Shown piece after piece: positions 26,001 to 33,345 of a stretch of 64,000 bases of DNA. A model generated the notes under the pieces. It saw only the letters and a list, made by a program, of their open reading frames with translations. It was not told where the DNA came from and did not search any database. Made by a program: the position numbers and the translations under genes. How positions within the stretch are numbered: position 1 is the first letter of the stretch; each line of letters starts with the position of its first letter. This DNA is from Microbacterium oxydans (GTDB lineage: Bacteria; Actinomycetota; Actinomycetes; Actinomycetales; Microbacteriaceae). The stretch is from the NCBI RefSeq assembly GCF_006540085.1, contig NZ_BJOG01000001.1, positions 372,001 to 436,000 on the forward strand, given 5' to 3'.

Positions 26001-26770
26001 GCGAAGTCGGCCACCGCGACCGCGCCGTCGGGGGTGGGGACGGAGAGGGTCTGGATGTCCTCCAGGGTCGCCAGCCGGGATCCGACCGTGATCGAGAGGG
26101 GGCCCTCGGCCGAATCCGCCTGACCGGCGGGGAGCGCCGCTCCGTGGGCCTCCAGGAGCGGTCCGAGTGTGGAGGGCTCGACCTTGAGGCGCGTGACGTC
26201 TGCGGAGCGGAGGTCGATCGTGATGCGCTGCGTCTCCTGACCGGCGAGCGTGACGTCGCGAACACCTGAGACGGTCTTCAGCGCCGGGACGACCGTCTGC
26301 TGCAGGGCGTCCCCGAAGGCCTCCTGGTCGCCGCTGGTCCCCGCGCTCAGCACCATCGCGGGCAGGTCTCCCGCGCCCCCCGAGGCCACGTTCACCTCGG
26401 TGCCGGAGGGGAAGCCGGGCTTCAGGGACTCCGCCGCGCTGCGGATGGTGCGCAACGTCTCCTCGTCGTCTTCGCCGAAGGTCCACTCGACGAGGACCTG
26501 CGCGTCGCCGGTCGCCGTCGTCGAGGTGACGCTGGTCACGCCGGGTACGGCGCGGACCGCCTGCTCCAGCGGCTCGGTGATGGTGCTCGCCATCTCCTCG
26601 GGGGCAAGACCCTGCGACTGCGCCGAGATGAAAGCCATGGGCGCCTGCAGCGACGGCATCAGCTCCTGCTTGAGCGAGTTCATCGATATCAGCCCGAGGG
26701 CGACGATCGCGAGCGTCGCGAGCGAGAGGATGAGGCGGTTCTTGAGACTGCTGCGGGTGAGGAACGACAT
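23087..26770 (-). CDS. RND-family efflux transporter with inserted coiled coil
   Basis: A 1227-residue exporter of the AcrB-like RND family. Helix 1 is near residue 15 (NRLILSLATLAIVALGLISM). The proton-relay helix has GRVVDDSIVVIEN near residue 396, with the paired Asp conserved. The second half repeats the fold, with TMs near residues 1010-1180 (LVLLISIPFAATGAILGLLL, NAIVLMDLVNRLREAG). Between residues about 806 and 950 there is an Ala/Glu/Lys/Gln-rich insert predicted as a long coiled coil, directly before the GTAIPLAAIATVEE strand of the docking region; the first half has no such insert. A Ser/Glu-rich linker (about residues 495-540) divides the halves. No adaptor or outer-membrane partner is nearby, as expected in a monoderm. 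The ATG at 26770 is chosen; the frame to 26965 adds no sensible sequence. Confidence 0.9.
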   Translation of the reverse strand: MSFLTRSSLKNRLILSLATLAIVALGLISMNSLKQELMPSLQAPMAFISAQSQGLAPEEMASTITEPLEQAVRAVPGVTSVTSTTATGDAQVLVEWTFGEDDEETLRTIRSAAESLKPGFPSGTEVNVASGGAGDLPAMVLSAGTSGDQEAFGDALQQTVVPALKTVSGVRDVTLAGQETQRITIDLRSADVTRLKVEPSTLGPLLEAHGAALPAGQADSAEGPLSITVGSRLATLEDIQTLSVPTPDGAVAVADFADVSIETVPAQTISRVNGKPSLTLQVIPSQGANVVDISHGVNAELDRLAPILDAEFVTIFDQAPYIEQSIHDLSVEGGLGLLFAVLVILAFLRSWRSTIIAAVSIPLSLLITLVGLWWSGNTLNILTLGALTIAIGRVVDDSIVVIENISRRRGDGPLTIDGIVASVRQVAGAITASTLTTVAVFLPIAFVSGIAGQLFRPFAVTVSIALLASLVVSLTIVPVLASWFLNKAPRHRTSTPEEAQPSSEESVEDGSTAAAATTTAVTAALGTASASAEPARESDIPSELDEIHSAPDRLQRTFMPALNATRRHPVITLVASALLLVVTLGMTPFIQTDFLGSSGQASLQVVQTPPKEATADLVAAAEPVEKTLGKIDGIADITTSIPVPTPGTPTSITYDLRVEDGAEVADVEAQVQKALDGLPDSGEIELAAQDASLAGASDGIALQIQGNDPTALRTASDLLEKQLADADGVRSVKSELSGEQPVLRVKVDEPLATRLGFDRSMIAKAVQEALSGTTVGTLMYEGQERDIVVRTPGSARTADKLGEIMLPVTPQQTAEAQKAAADALQAKADAKANEAKVKAENELNSQINTATKQRAEMAGQIGALNRQLAELSAAPIVPADPLSPDDEAMLKAQTERAEQLAALQSAIDGAQSGITAADEQIKALRQSRSDAAAQQAEAEAAEAEQKAAAEVTGTAIPLAAIATVEEELTAPTITRADGERQVTLTVTPEKGGLSAAGLAIDKAIAETDLPAGVTFEQGGASAQQDEAFSQLGLAMLGAIVLVLLVMVATFRNFRGPLVLLISIPFAATGAILGLLLTGTPMGLPALIGLLMLIGIVVTNAIVLMDLVNRLREAGASLDDAVEHGTRLRLRPILMTAAATVFALIPMSLGLTGGGVFISKPLAIVVIGGLVSSTLLTLVLVPILYTLVERRRDRRIAKRAERRARREERRAAAAEIPTDIFEVAGERE

Positions 26771-27140
26771 GGCGCGGTGGCGTGCTTTCGTGTGAGGCGC
26801 GACGGACGGACAGGCGGACGCGCGGCGGGTGCGGCCGGCGGGCAGCCGCCAGTCGTCGGGCCGTACCGGTTCCCGCCCGGTTCCTGCACAGATCGATGAG
26901 AGGCGACTGCGCAGCGGCGACACGGTCGATGCTTCGAGCCTGCCGGTTCGGCCGCACCGGGACATCCCCCCGAGGGCTGATACCGGTCATCCCGCGGGAC
27001 GATGATCGGCCGGGAAGAGCACGGTTGCGGGAACGTATGCGGTTCTGCATACACTCCCGCAACATCGGCTGCGCTTGGCTCGAAGGCATGAGTGCTCTCC
27101 TGGTGAACCCCACGTCTCGTCGCCGAACCGGCCTCCGCGC
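26771..27140. other. 370-bp gene-free region between divergent RND and acyltransferase genes
   Basis: No credible gene is present; the reading frames here are Arg-rich shadows. The left part should hold the RND promoter, but I see no clear boxes. The right part holds the long palindrome at 27024-27063. Confidence 0.6.
27024..27063. promoter_or_regulatory. Two-part palindrome upstream of the acyltransferase-CapA gene
   Basis: GTTGCGGG-AAC-GTATGC-GGTTCT-GCATAC-ACT-CCCGCAAC: both pairs of arms are perfect and centred on the same point. The right half and 10 following bases recur with three changes at 34774-34800 upstream of the VanZ gene. A shared regulator site, possibly including the -10 region (GCATACACT), is inferred. 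Confidence 0.6.
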
Positions 27141-29276
27141 GTGACCGTGGTCTCGTCGCCACCCCGGGCGGCGTGGGGAGATGCCGCGAAGGGGCTGCTG
27201 ATCGTCCTGGTGGTCTTCTGGCACGTCGTGCTGAAGACGTACCTGCAGGTCGATTGGCGCATCGGCATCCCGATCCCCGGTGTCTGGGGACTCGCCAGCG
27301 ATCTCATCTGGCCGTTCCTGATGCCGTTGTTCCTGCTCGTCTCCGGCTACTTCGCCGCCGGTGCACTGGCGCGGCCGTGGGCTGCCGTGTGGCGACCTCG
27401 GGTCGTGCGCTTCCTCTACCTCTATCTGGTGTGGACCCTCATCCACATGCTCGCGATGTGGGCGTTCCCCGACTTCCCCACGTTCGTTCCCCGCAGCGTG
27501 TCCGAGTTCGTCGAAGGGGTGACGATCAGCCCGCCGAACACCTGGTACCTCTACGCGCTCGCGCTGTACTTCCTCGTGGCCAAGGGGCTGCAGCGTCTTC
27601 CGCGCTGGACGCTCCTGGTCGCCGCATCGGCGCTGTCTGTCACAGTCGCCGCCGGCGTGGTCGACGTGGTGAGCAATCGAGGCTCGCTCCTCTACAACCT
27701 GCTGTTCTTCCTGGTCGGGGCCTATCTCGCGCCGCGGATCGGTCGTTTCACGGCACGGCCGCGGCGTCTCGCGGCAGGGGTGCTCCTGCTCGCCTACCTT
27801 GCCGCCTACGCCGTGATGCGAGTGACGGGCGCGGAGCAGGTGCCCGGCGTCTGGCCGATCGTGTCGTTCGTCGGAGTGACGATGGGTCTCGCCGTCGCGA
27901 CCCTGCTCCCGGGGGTGCCGTTGCTGGGGAGAGGGCTGACATGGCTGGGGGCACGCACCCTGCCGGTCTACCTCCTCCACATGCCGCTCCTGGTGCTCGC
28001 GGATGCCGCACTGGTGGGTCCCCTGTCCGACGCGGGGAGCGCCGCACAGCTCGTGGGCGCGCTGGTGCTCCCGCCGTTGCTGACGGGTGCACTCGTGGCG
28101 GCCTGCGTCTTCCTCGCGCGGCTCACGGAGCGCGATGGGCTGTCCTGGCTCTGGGATCTTCCCCGGTTGCGGGCCGACCGGAAGAGTGGTGCCGCTCGCC
28201 CGCGCATCCCCTGGCGCACTCCGGTGGCGGTGCTGGTGCTGGTCGCCATCGCCGTCGGGCTGAGCGCGGCGGCGGCGTTCCCGGCGCGCACGTCAGAGGC
28301 GCGCGCTTCGTCTGCGACGCGCTCGGGGGAGGTGAGCATCGGAGCGGTCGGGGACGTCCTCCTCTACGACGTGCAGCACGCCGTGCCGGATGATCGCGGC
28401 CGGGCATACTTCGACGATGTCCGGCCGTGGTTCACGGAGGACATCGTCACGGGGAACCTCGAACAGGCGATCAGTGCGGAGACCGGGTACGACAAGTGCG
28501 GCCGCAGCGCGAGCTGCCTGGCGTTCCGGAGCGATCCCGATGCCGCCGCCCACCTGCAGGGCTTCGTCCTGCTCAACCAGGCCAACAACCACAGCCACGA
28601 CTACGGGAGGACGGGTTTCGACGAGACGAGGACGCTCCTGCGTGCGGTGGGGATCGACGCCGTGGGGGAGCGCGACGAGATCGTCGTCACCCGCGTCGGG
28701 AGCACCTCGGTGGCGATGGTCGGATTCGCGCCCTACAGCGGCTTCAACCGCATCACCGACCTGCGGCACGTGCGGCAGCTGGTGCGCGCTGCTGCGGCGC
28801 AGGCCGACATCGTGGTCGTGCATGCGCACATGGGGGCGGAGGGCCCCGGCGCCGACGCGGTGACACCGGGCACCGAGTTCATGTACGGCGAGAACAGGGG
28901 AGACCCGATCGCGTTCGCGCACGCAGTGGTCGACGCGGGCGCCGATCTGGTGATCGGACATGGCCCGCATGTGCTCCGCGGGGCGGAGTTCTACCGCGGG
29001 CGTCTGATCGCCTACAGCCTGGGCAACTTCGGGGGCGGGGGAGTGTTCGGCGCCGAGGAGGAGACACGCTACGGCGCCTATCTCTCCGTCCGGCTGCGAG
29101 CGGACGGCAGCCTTGTGGCCGGGCGGGTGCGACCCGTGCGGTTCGAGTTCGACGGTGGCGCGCCGCATCCCGACTCGACCGGTCGGGTGACCGACCTGAT
29201 GAACGAGCGGAGTCGGCGTGACTTCCCCGACACGGCGGCGCTCATCGACGAGGGCGGTGTGCTGCGGGTGCCATAG
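27141..29276 (+). CDS. Fusion of acyltransferase-3 membrane domain and CapA-like phosphoesterase
   Basis: A protein of about 711 residues with two parts. Residues about 10-340 are an acyltransferase family 3 domain: AAKGLLIVLVVFWHVVLKTY with the catalytic-type His, then PFLMPLFLLVSGYFAAGAL and about ten helices up to FLARL. After a further helix (TPVAVLVLVAIAVGLSAAAA, about 355-378) comes a CapA/PgsA-type metallophosphatase fold from residue 397: VSIGAVGDVLLYD, then NLEQAIS, NQANNHSHDYG, VVHAHMG, VIGHGPHVLRGAEFYRGRLI and YSLGNFGG. CapA-type proteins act outside the membrane in polyglutamate or wall-polymer anchoring. The start is uncertain: GTG 27141 is used, TTG 27075 is also open. Confidence 0.82.
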   Translation: MTVVSSPPRAAWGDAAKGLLIVLVVFWHVVLKTYLQVDWRIGIPIPGVWGLASDLIWPFLMPLFLLVSGYFAAGALARPWAAVWRPRVVRFLYLYLVWTLIHMLAMWAFPDFPTFVPRSVSEFVEGVTISPPNTWYLYALALYFLVAKGLQRLPRWTLLVAASALSVTVAAGVVDVVSNRGSLLYNLLFFLVGAYLAPRIGRFTARPRRLAAGVLLLAYLAAYAVMRVTGAEQVPGVWPIVSFVGVTMGLAVATLLPGVPLLGRGLTWLGARTLPVYLLHMPLLVLADAALVGPLSDAGSAAQLVGALVLPPLLTGALVAACVFLARLTERDGLSWLWDLPRLRADRKSGAARPRIPWRTPVAVLVLVAIAVGLSAAAAFPARTSEARASSATRSGEVSIGAVGDVLLYDVQHAVPDDRGRAYFDDVRPWFTEDIVTGNLEQAISAETGYDKCGRSASCLAFRSDPDAAAHLQGFVLLNQANNHSHDYGRTGFDETRTLLRAVGIDAVGERDEIVVTRVGSTSVAMVGFAPYSGFNRITDLRHVRQLVRAAAAQADIVVVHAHMGAEGPGADAVTPGTEFMYGENRGDPIAFAHAVVDAGADLVIGHGPHVLRGAEFYRGRLIAYSLGNFGGGGVFGAEEETRYGAYLSVRLRADGSLVAGRVRPVRFEFDGGAPHPDSTGRVTDLMNERSRRDFPDTAALIDEGGVLRVP

Positions 29277-29423
29277 CGCGCGTCGGGGCTGGTCGAAGGT
29301 CGTCGAAGACTGGACGAAAGTCTCCCCGGTTCGGCGTAATGATCCGACCTCCCGTTCCATCTCTCAGGTGTGAGGGTTGCTCGGTCGAAAGGGGGCCGGG
29401 CATTGCGAGGGGTGAGGGAAATC

Positions 29424-29861
29424 GTGAGTGGTCGAAGCCCAGCGGATCGGCTTATGGATGAGTTGGAGGTCGAGTGCGGGGCGAGCGTGCAATGCGTCAC
29501 GGATCGGGTCTCCGCCATGATGGGGATCGATATCGAAGTGCAGGTTCTCGGGGAGGCGGAATGGCAGGCGACGCCCAGGCACGTGTTGGTGGAGGGTGAT
29601 CGCGCCAGGATCCCCGTCCGGGCTTCCGACCCGCGCTGGTACCGGTTGCATGTGGTCGTCCACGAACTCGCGCATCTGCTGAGCGGAGACTCCCGCTGCA
29701 CCGCCCTTCCGATGTCGTTCGATCAGCTCCGGCGCCCTGCCCAGGCGCGAGTGCTCATGCATGCGGGTATCAGCGGCTTCGAGCCGGACGAACCGGGTGC
29801 AGACGAGATCGCCGAGCAGCAGGCCGATGTCCTCGCTCGTCGCCTGGGCGCCTTGCTCTGA
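29424..29861 (+). CDS. ImmA/IrrE family metallopeptidase-like protein
   Basis: A protein of about 145 residues. VVHELAHLLSG near residue 80 is the HExxH zinc site of the ImmA/IrrE (DUF955) peptidases, and a downstream acidic residue in DEIAEQQADVLARRLG fits the third ligand region. Such peptidases cut repressors that share the neighbourhood, but no XRE-type partner is adjacent here. The start GTG 29424 has GAGGG ahead; GTG 29370 would add 18 residues. It stands alone, about 150 bp after the acyltransferase-CapA gene and before convergent terminators. The target is unknown. Confidence 0.8.
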   Translation: MSGRSPADRLMDELEVECGASVQCVTDRVSAMMGIDIEVQVLGEAEWQATPRHVLVEGDRARIPVRASDPRWYRLHVVVHELAHLLSGDSRCTALPMSFDQLRRPAQARVLMHAGISGFEPDEPGADEIAEQQADVLARRLGALL

Positions 29862-29945
29862 ACCATCGCGCGGGAGCGCATGAACCGCCCGGGCATCCGT
29901 CCGCACTCCCGGCCGGCACGCCGATAACCAGCTTCCGGGCGCGAC

Positions 29946-29980
29946 GGATGCCCCGTGGGTGGGGATTCCACGGGGCATCC
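29946..29980. terminator. Strong hairpin downstream of the IrrE-like gene
   Basis: A perfect 13-bp stem, GGATGCCCCGTGG (29946-29958) and CCACGGGGCATCC (29968-29980), with a 9-nt loop. It lies 85 bp after the plus-strand gene and 134 bp from the convergent minus-strand gene, fitting a bidirectional terminator. Confidence 0.7.
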
Positions 29981-30061
29981 GCCCTTCTGCGCCGGCGTCG
30001 AACGACGGTGTGAGCTGGGGGCTACGACTCCGTCGACGTATGGGGTGGACGCAGCGGCGCA

Positions 30062-30105
30062 CCGGCGGTGCGGGTCTCCTCCCCCGAGGACGAGCGCACC
30101 GCCGG
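30062..30105 (-). terminator. Hairpin directly after the repeat-rich wall protein gene
   Basis: CCGGCGGTGCG (30062-30072) pairs perfectly with CGCACCGCCGG (30095-30105) around a 22-nt G/C-rich loop that itself can fold (CCTCCCCCGAGG). It ends 8 bp beyond the stop codon of the minus-strand gene, a good position for its terminator. Confidence 0.65.
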
Positions 30106-30113
30106 CGTCATCG

Positions 30114-31667
30114 CTACGCCGTCAGCCGGCGGCGTCGCAGCAGTCCAGCGCCTCCGAGGAGAAGCAGGATCGCGGCGAGGACGATCAGTCCTTCAGCGGG
30201 CGCTCCACCCGTCATCGCGAGCCCGTGGGCCTGGCCGGTGGTCGCTGCGCCCGAGGCGAAAGCGGCTCCGGACGTGCCGGGGGTCGAGCTGGCGGGGTTC
30301 GTGCCCGGGATGGTGCCGGGGTCGGTGCCCGGGTTGGTGCCGGGATCCGTTCCGGGGTCCGTTCCGGGATCCGTGCCTGGGTCCGTTCCTGGGTCCGTAC
30401 CGGGGTTGGTTCCCGTGCCGGGATCGGTCACCGTGGCCTCGCCGATCACGGAGATGGCGTTGCCGCCGAGCGTGATCGGCACGTTGACCGGCAGCGCCAC
30501 CTGGGTGCCGCCGAGGATGCCGTCGGTTCCGGTGGTGGTGTTGCCTCCGGTGGCCGGGGCGGGAGTGTTGGTCCCGCCGGTTCCGGTGCGGGTGACGGTG
30601 GCGTCATCGAGGACGGAGATCGCGTTGCCGGTCACGCCGATCGGGGCGGTGACGGGTGCGGTGATCTGGGTGCCGCCGAGGACGCTGTCGGTTCCGGTGG
30701 TGGTGTTGCCTCCGGTCGCGGGAGCGGGGGATGCGGTCGCAGCCGCTCCGCTGCCCGTGGACGAGGTGTCGCCGAGCAGGGAGATCGCGTTGCCCGACAC
30801 CGTGACGGGTGCCGTGACGGGCGCGGTCGCCTGCGTGCCGCCGAGGATCGCGTCGTCGCCCGAGGTGCCCGCCGACGTGGCCGGAGCGGACGAGCCAGAC
30901 GGACCGGCGGTGCCGGCGCCCGTCGAGCTCGTGTCGCCGAGCAGGGAGATCGCGTTGCCCGACACCGTGACGGGTGCCGTGACGGGCGCGATGACCTGTG
31001 TGCCACTGCCGACGCCGTCCTCACCGGACGTCGTCGATCCGGTCGGGGTGGAGGGCGCCGGTGCTGCGGCTCCCTGCCCGGTCGGAGCCGTGCTCTCGGT
31101 GTCGCCGAGAACCGACACGGCGTTGCCCGTCACGGTGATCGGCGCGTTGACCGCGAGCAGTGCCTGGGTGCCCGAGAGCACTCCGTCCACGCCGTTCGTG
31201 GTCACGAGAGGCGCCCCGGCCGATGTGTCGGTCTGGGGAGCCGAGCTCTGGGGAGTCCCGGCCGGGGCGCTGGTCGTCGACGTGTCGGTCACGCTCACGG
31301 CGTTGTTCGACACGGTCACGGGAAGGTTGACGGTGACGGCGGCCTGAGTACCGGACGCCGTCCCCGACTCGCCGCTCGTCTCGGCAGGTGCCGGAGCGGG
31401 TGCAGGTGCAGGTGCCGGAGCGGGTGCAGGCGCCGGGGCGGGCGCCGGCGCAGGGGCTGGCGGGCTCGACACGACGGCGTCGCTCACCACGGAGATGGCG
31501 TTGTTCACGACGGAGACCGGGGCGGTGATCGCCGTCTCCGCCTGGGTTCCGGAGAGCAGTCCGTCGTCTCCGGTCGTCTCGGCCGCGTTCGCGACCGTCG
31601 CGCCGAAGAGCGTGATGCCCCCGGCGATGAGCGTGCCCCAGAGGGCCCGCTTCAAGGAAGTACGCAT
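30114..31667 (-). CDS. Secreted wall-anchored protein with seven chaplin-like repeats and LAMTG sorting signal
   Basis: A 517-residue surface protein. The signal peptide is MRTSLKRALWGTLIAGGITL ending FGATVANA, cleavage before AE. Seven repeat units follow, each about 31 residues with the pattern G-x-L-x-GTQ...PVTV-x-GNAISVLGD (for example LGGTQATAPVTAPVTVSGNA); GNAISV resembles the beta-strand core of chaplins. Linkers are Ala/Pro or Gly/Thr rich, and a DPGT tract (about 11 units of four residues) precedes the C-terminus. The end is GLAMTGGAPAEG, a hydrophobic helix and RRRR: an LAxTG sorting signal of the class E sortase type. The start is ATG 31667 with AGGAGA ahead. It is likely to form a hydrophobic or amyloid-like coat; this is inference. 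Confidence 0.8.
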   Translation of the reverse strand: MRTSLKRALWGTLIAGGITLFGATVANAAETTGDDGLLSGTQAETAITAPVSVVNNAISVVSDAVVSSPPAPAPAPAPAPAPAPAPAPAPAPAPAETSGESGTASGTQAAVTVNLPVTVSNNAVSVTDTSTTSAPAGTPQSSAPQTDTSAGAPLVTTNGVDGVLSGTQALLAVNAPITVTGNAVSVLGDTESTAPTGQGAAAPAPSTPTGSTTSGEDGVGSGTQVIAPVTAPVTVSGNAISLLGDTSSTGAGTAGPSGSSAPATSAGTSGDDAILGGTQATAPVTAPVTVSGNAISLLGDTSSTGSGAAATASPAPATGGNTTTGTDSVLGGTQITAPVTAPIGVTGNAISVLDDATVTRTGTGGTNTPAPATGGNTTTGTDGILGGTQVALPVNVPITLGGNAISVIGEATVTDPGTGTNPGTDPGTDPGTDPGTDPGTDPGTNPGTDPGTIPGTNPASSTPGTSGAAFASGAATTGQAHGLAMTGGAPAEGLIVLAAILLLLGGAGLLRRRRLTA

Positions 31668-31771
31668 GATGGTTCTCCTGACTGGGTGGATCGTCTGATG
31701 GGTGCACGCGATCGGAGTGCGCGTGCAGCACGGCATCTGTCGTTCCTCGGAAGGAACGACGTGACGATCCG

Positions 31772-32788
31772 TCAGTCAGGAGAGACGTCGGTGTCGGCGA
31801 CCGGCGAGGAGGGTACCTCGTCGTCGGAAGCGCCGGAGGTCCGCTCGCCAGCACGGAGCGGAGAAGCGTTCGCGTCGCTGAGACGCGCGGGGGACGTGCC
31901 GCTTCCGCCGCCGGAACCGGCAGAGGAAGACGCGGGAACCGCGGTGCCGAGCGGGCCTCCGGGCGGAGACCCCGCGGGCACAGGAGTGGTGTGGTCGAGG
32001 GCAGCGGTGGTGCTCTCGATCGCTGAGCGCAGGGTCGATGGAGGTGCCACGGGGGCGGACCCCGAGGTCGGTGTCCCTGATGGTGTCGCTGCGGCAGGCT
32101 GCGTCGCGAGGACGGCGGCCGCCACGACCGCGGGTTCGGCGATGACGCCGGAGACCTCGCCTGGATCCTGGATCGGTTCCTGGGTCGTCGGAGGATTCGT
32201 CGGGTCGATGGCTTCCAGTACGGGAGGGACGATCTCGTTCGTCACGTTCCCGAGGAGGGCCGTGGTGTGGTCGACGACATCGACCACGTCGCCGACCGCC
32301 GAGATCAGGCCGAGGTCGGAGGCGAGTCCGCCGACGACGGGGATGCCGGACACGGCCTCGAGAACCGGGTCGGTGATCTGCGAGACCGGCGCTCCGGTGA
32401 GGGTATCGGTGACCGGGGCGACGACGGTGGCCGCCGTCTCGGTCACGGCGTTCACGACGGGTGCCACTGTCGGCCCGACGACCGGTGCACTCGTGACCGG
32501 CTGCGTGACGGCGGCGACCACGGCGGGGGCGGCCTGCTGCACGGGGGCGACCACCTGAGTGACCACGGGAGCGACCACCTGCGTGACCACCGGAGCCACG
32601 GGGGTCGTGACGGTGGACACCGTCTCGCTGACCAGTGTGGTGAGTCCGTCGAGGGGGCCGTCTTCCTGTTCGTCCGCGTGCGCGGACCCGCCCGCGAAGA
32701 GCACGGCGAGCGTCGTCAACGCGAGCACGCCGATGCCACCCCAGAAGACGCCGGCAGATATGCCGCGTCGGGTGGCTCGAGCGTCCAC
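31772..32788 (-). CDS. Secreted Val/Ala/Pro/Thr-rich protein of unknown function
   Basis: A 338-residue exported protein. GISAGVFWGGIGVLALTTLA up to GGSAHA is a signal peptide (cleavage before DE). Residues about 55-125 are low-complexity with PVVTQVVAP repeats; a more ordered, hydrophobic part follows (VSGIPVVGGLASDLGLISAV, VVDVVDHTTALLGNV), resembling elements found in actinobacterial surface proteins. The C-terminal third is a disordered Ser/Pro/Gly tail without a sorting motif. The start is GTG 32788 with GGGGAGG ahead. It lies 104 bp upstream of the wall-anchored repeat protein on the same strand and may act with it. Confidence 0.72.
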   Translation of the reverse strand: MDARATRRGISAGVFWGGIGVLALTTLAVLFAGGSAHADEQEDGPLDGLTTLVSETVSTVTTPVAPVVTQVVAPVVTQVVAPVQQAAPAVVAAVTQPVTSAPVVGPTVAPVVNAVTETAATVVAPVTDTLTGAPVSQITDPVLEAVSGIPVVGGLASDLGLISAVGDVVDVVDHTTALLGNVTNEIVPPVLEAIDPTNPPTTQEPIQDPGEVSGVIAEPAVVAAAVLATQPAAATPSGTPTSGSAPVAPPSTLRSAIESTTAALDHTTPVPAGSPPGGPLGTAVPASSSAGSGGGSGTSPARLSDANASPLRAGERTSGASDDEVPSSPVADTDVSPD

Positions 32789-32793
32789 GTCAA

Positions 32794-32839
32794 CCTCCCC
32801 CTCAGAAGGCCAAGCACGTGTGCCTCCCCCTCAGAAGGC
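32794..32839. repeat. 17-bp direct repeat covering the ribosome site of the secreted protein
   Basis: CCTCCCCCTCAGAAGGC occurs at 32794-32810 and 32823-32839, 29 bp apart. On the minus strand each copy reads GCCTTCTGAGGGGGAGG and so carries a GGGGGAGG ribosome-site sequence. The proximal copy is the site of GTG 32788; the distal one has no start codon in the right place, so the duplication may be regulatory or accidental. Confidence 0.6.
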
Positions 32840-33035
32840 AACGCCTGTCGACGCAGGTGCGTCGATTGCGGGTGACGATACTCGCGCGCAGGCGATCTGT
32901 CTAGGGGGTTGTCCGCGGGTTTCTGCGGATGTCAGCGCGTGACGCGCCCGAGGAAATCTCGGCTTGACTTTCCCCAGGTTCTACACATCCCGAACGCGCA
33001 GAGGGCAACCTTCAACGCCCGATTTAAACTGATTT

Positions 33036-33178
33036 TCATCCACAGCCTGGGGAATCGATAAAAGCCTGTTCAAAGGCGATAAAAAAGTTTGGATACGCGC
33101 TCCTCCACGGGGTTATCCACACCCGTTGTGCACAGACACTCCAGGCTTGTTCGCACGCTCTCCACAGAGTTATCCACA
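33036..33178. promoter_or_regulatory. Cluster of DnaA boxes in an AT-rich stretch upstream of dnaB
   Basis: Two perfect TTATCCACA boxes (33113-33121 and 33170-33178) and one-mismatch boxes TCATCCACA (33036-33044) and TTGTGCACA (33126-33134) all point the same way; CTCTCCACA (33158-33166) is a weaker fifth. The segment from about 33020 to 33090 is strikingly AT-rich for this genome, with the repeated CGATAAAA / GATAAAAAAG. The rest of the gap from 32840 to 33345 has no gene. DnaA control of dnaB or a DnaA-binding locus is the likely role. Confidence 0.75.
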
Positions 33179-33185
33179 GGCCGTC

Positions 33186-33214
33186 TTGCATGGGGAAACA
33201 GTCGCTCGTAGCGT
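33186..33214 (+). promoter_or_regulatory. Putative dnaB promoter
   Basis: TTGCAT (33186-33191) and TAGCGT (33209-33214) are separated by 17 bp. The last perfect DnaA box ends 7 bp before the -35 element, so bound DnaA would touch RNA polymerase. Confidence 0.5.
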
Positions 33215-33345
33215 GGGCGAGCGACCGAATGTCGGAAGCCTCTGTTCTGCTGTTCAGGACGGTGTGAGCGCCGAGACCCGAGGGGCCCGCCCCCGGACGT
33301 CGCACCACGACATCGCATCGGAAACGTCGCATCGAAGGGAAGACT

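Noticed and set aside
30330..30420. Regular repeats resembling a CRISPR array (GGTCCGTTCC units)
   Set aside because: They are 12-bp codon repeats for DPGT inside the wall protein, with no unique spacers and no cas genes.
29955..32558. An 867-codon plus-strand frame with GRGVAEQGDRVARHRDG-type repeats
   Set aside because: The repeats are the complement of the chaplin-like repeats of the minus-strand gene; no start or ribosome site of its own and no signal.
32940..33345. The DnaA-box region as the chromosomal origin oriC
   Set aside because: No dnaA, dnaN or rpmH is in the window; boxes are few and all in one direction, which fits a regulatory region better.
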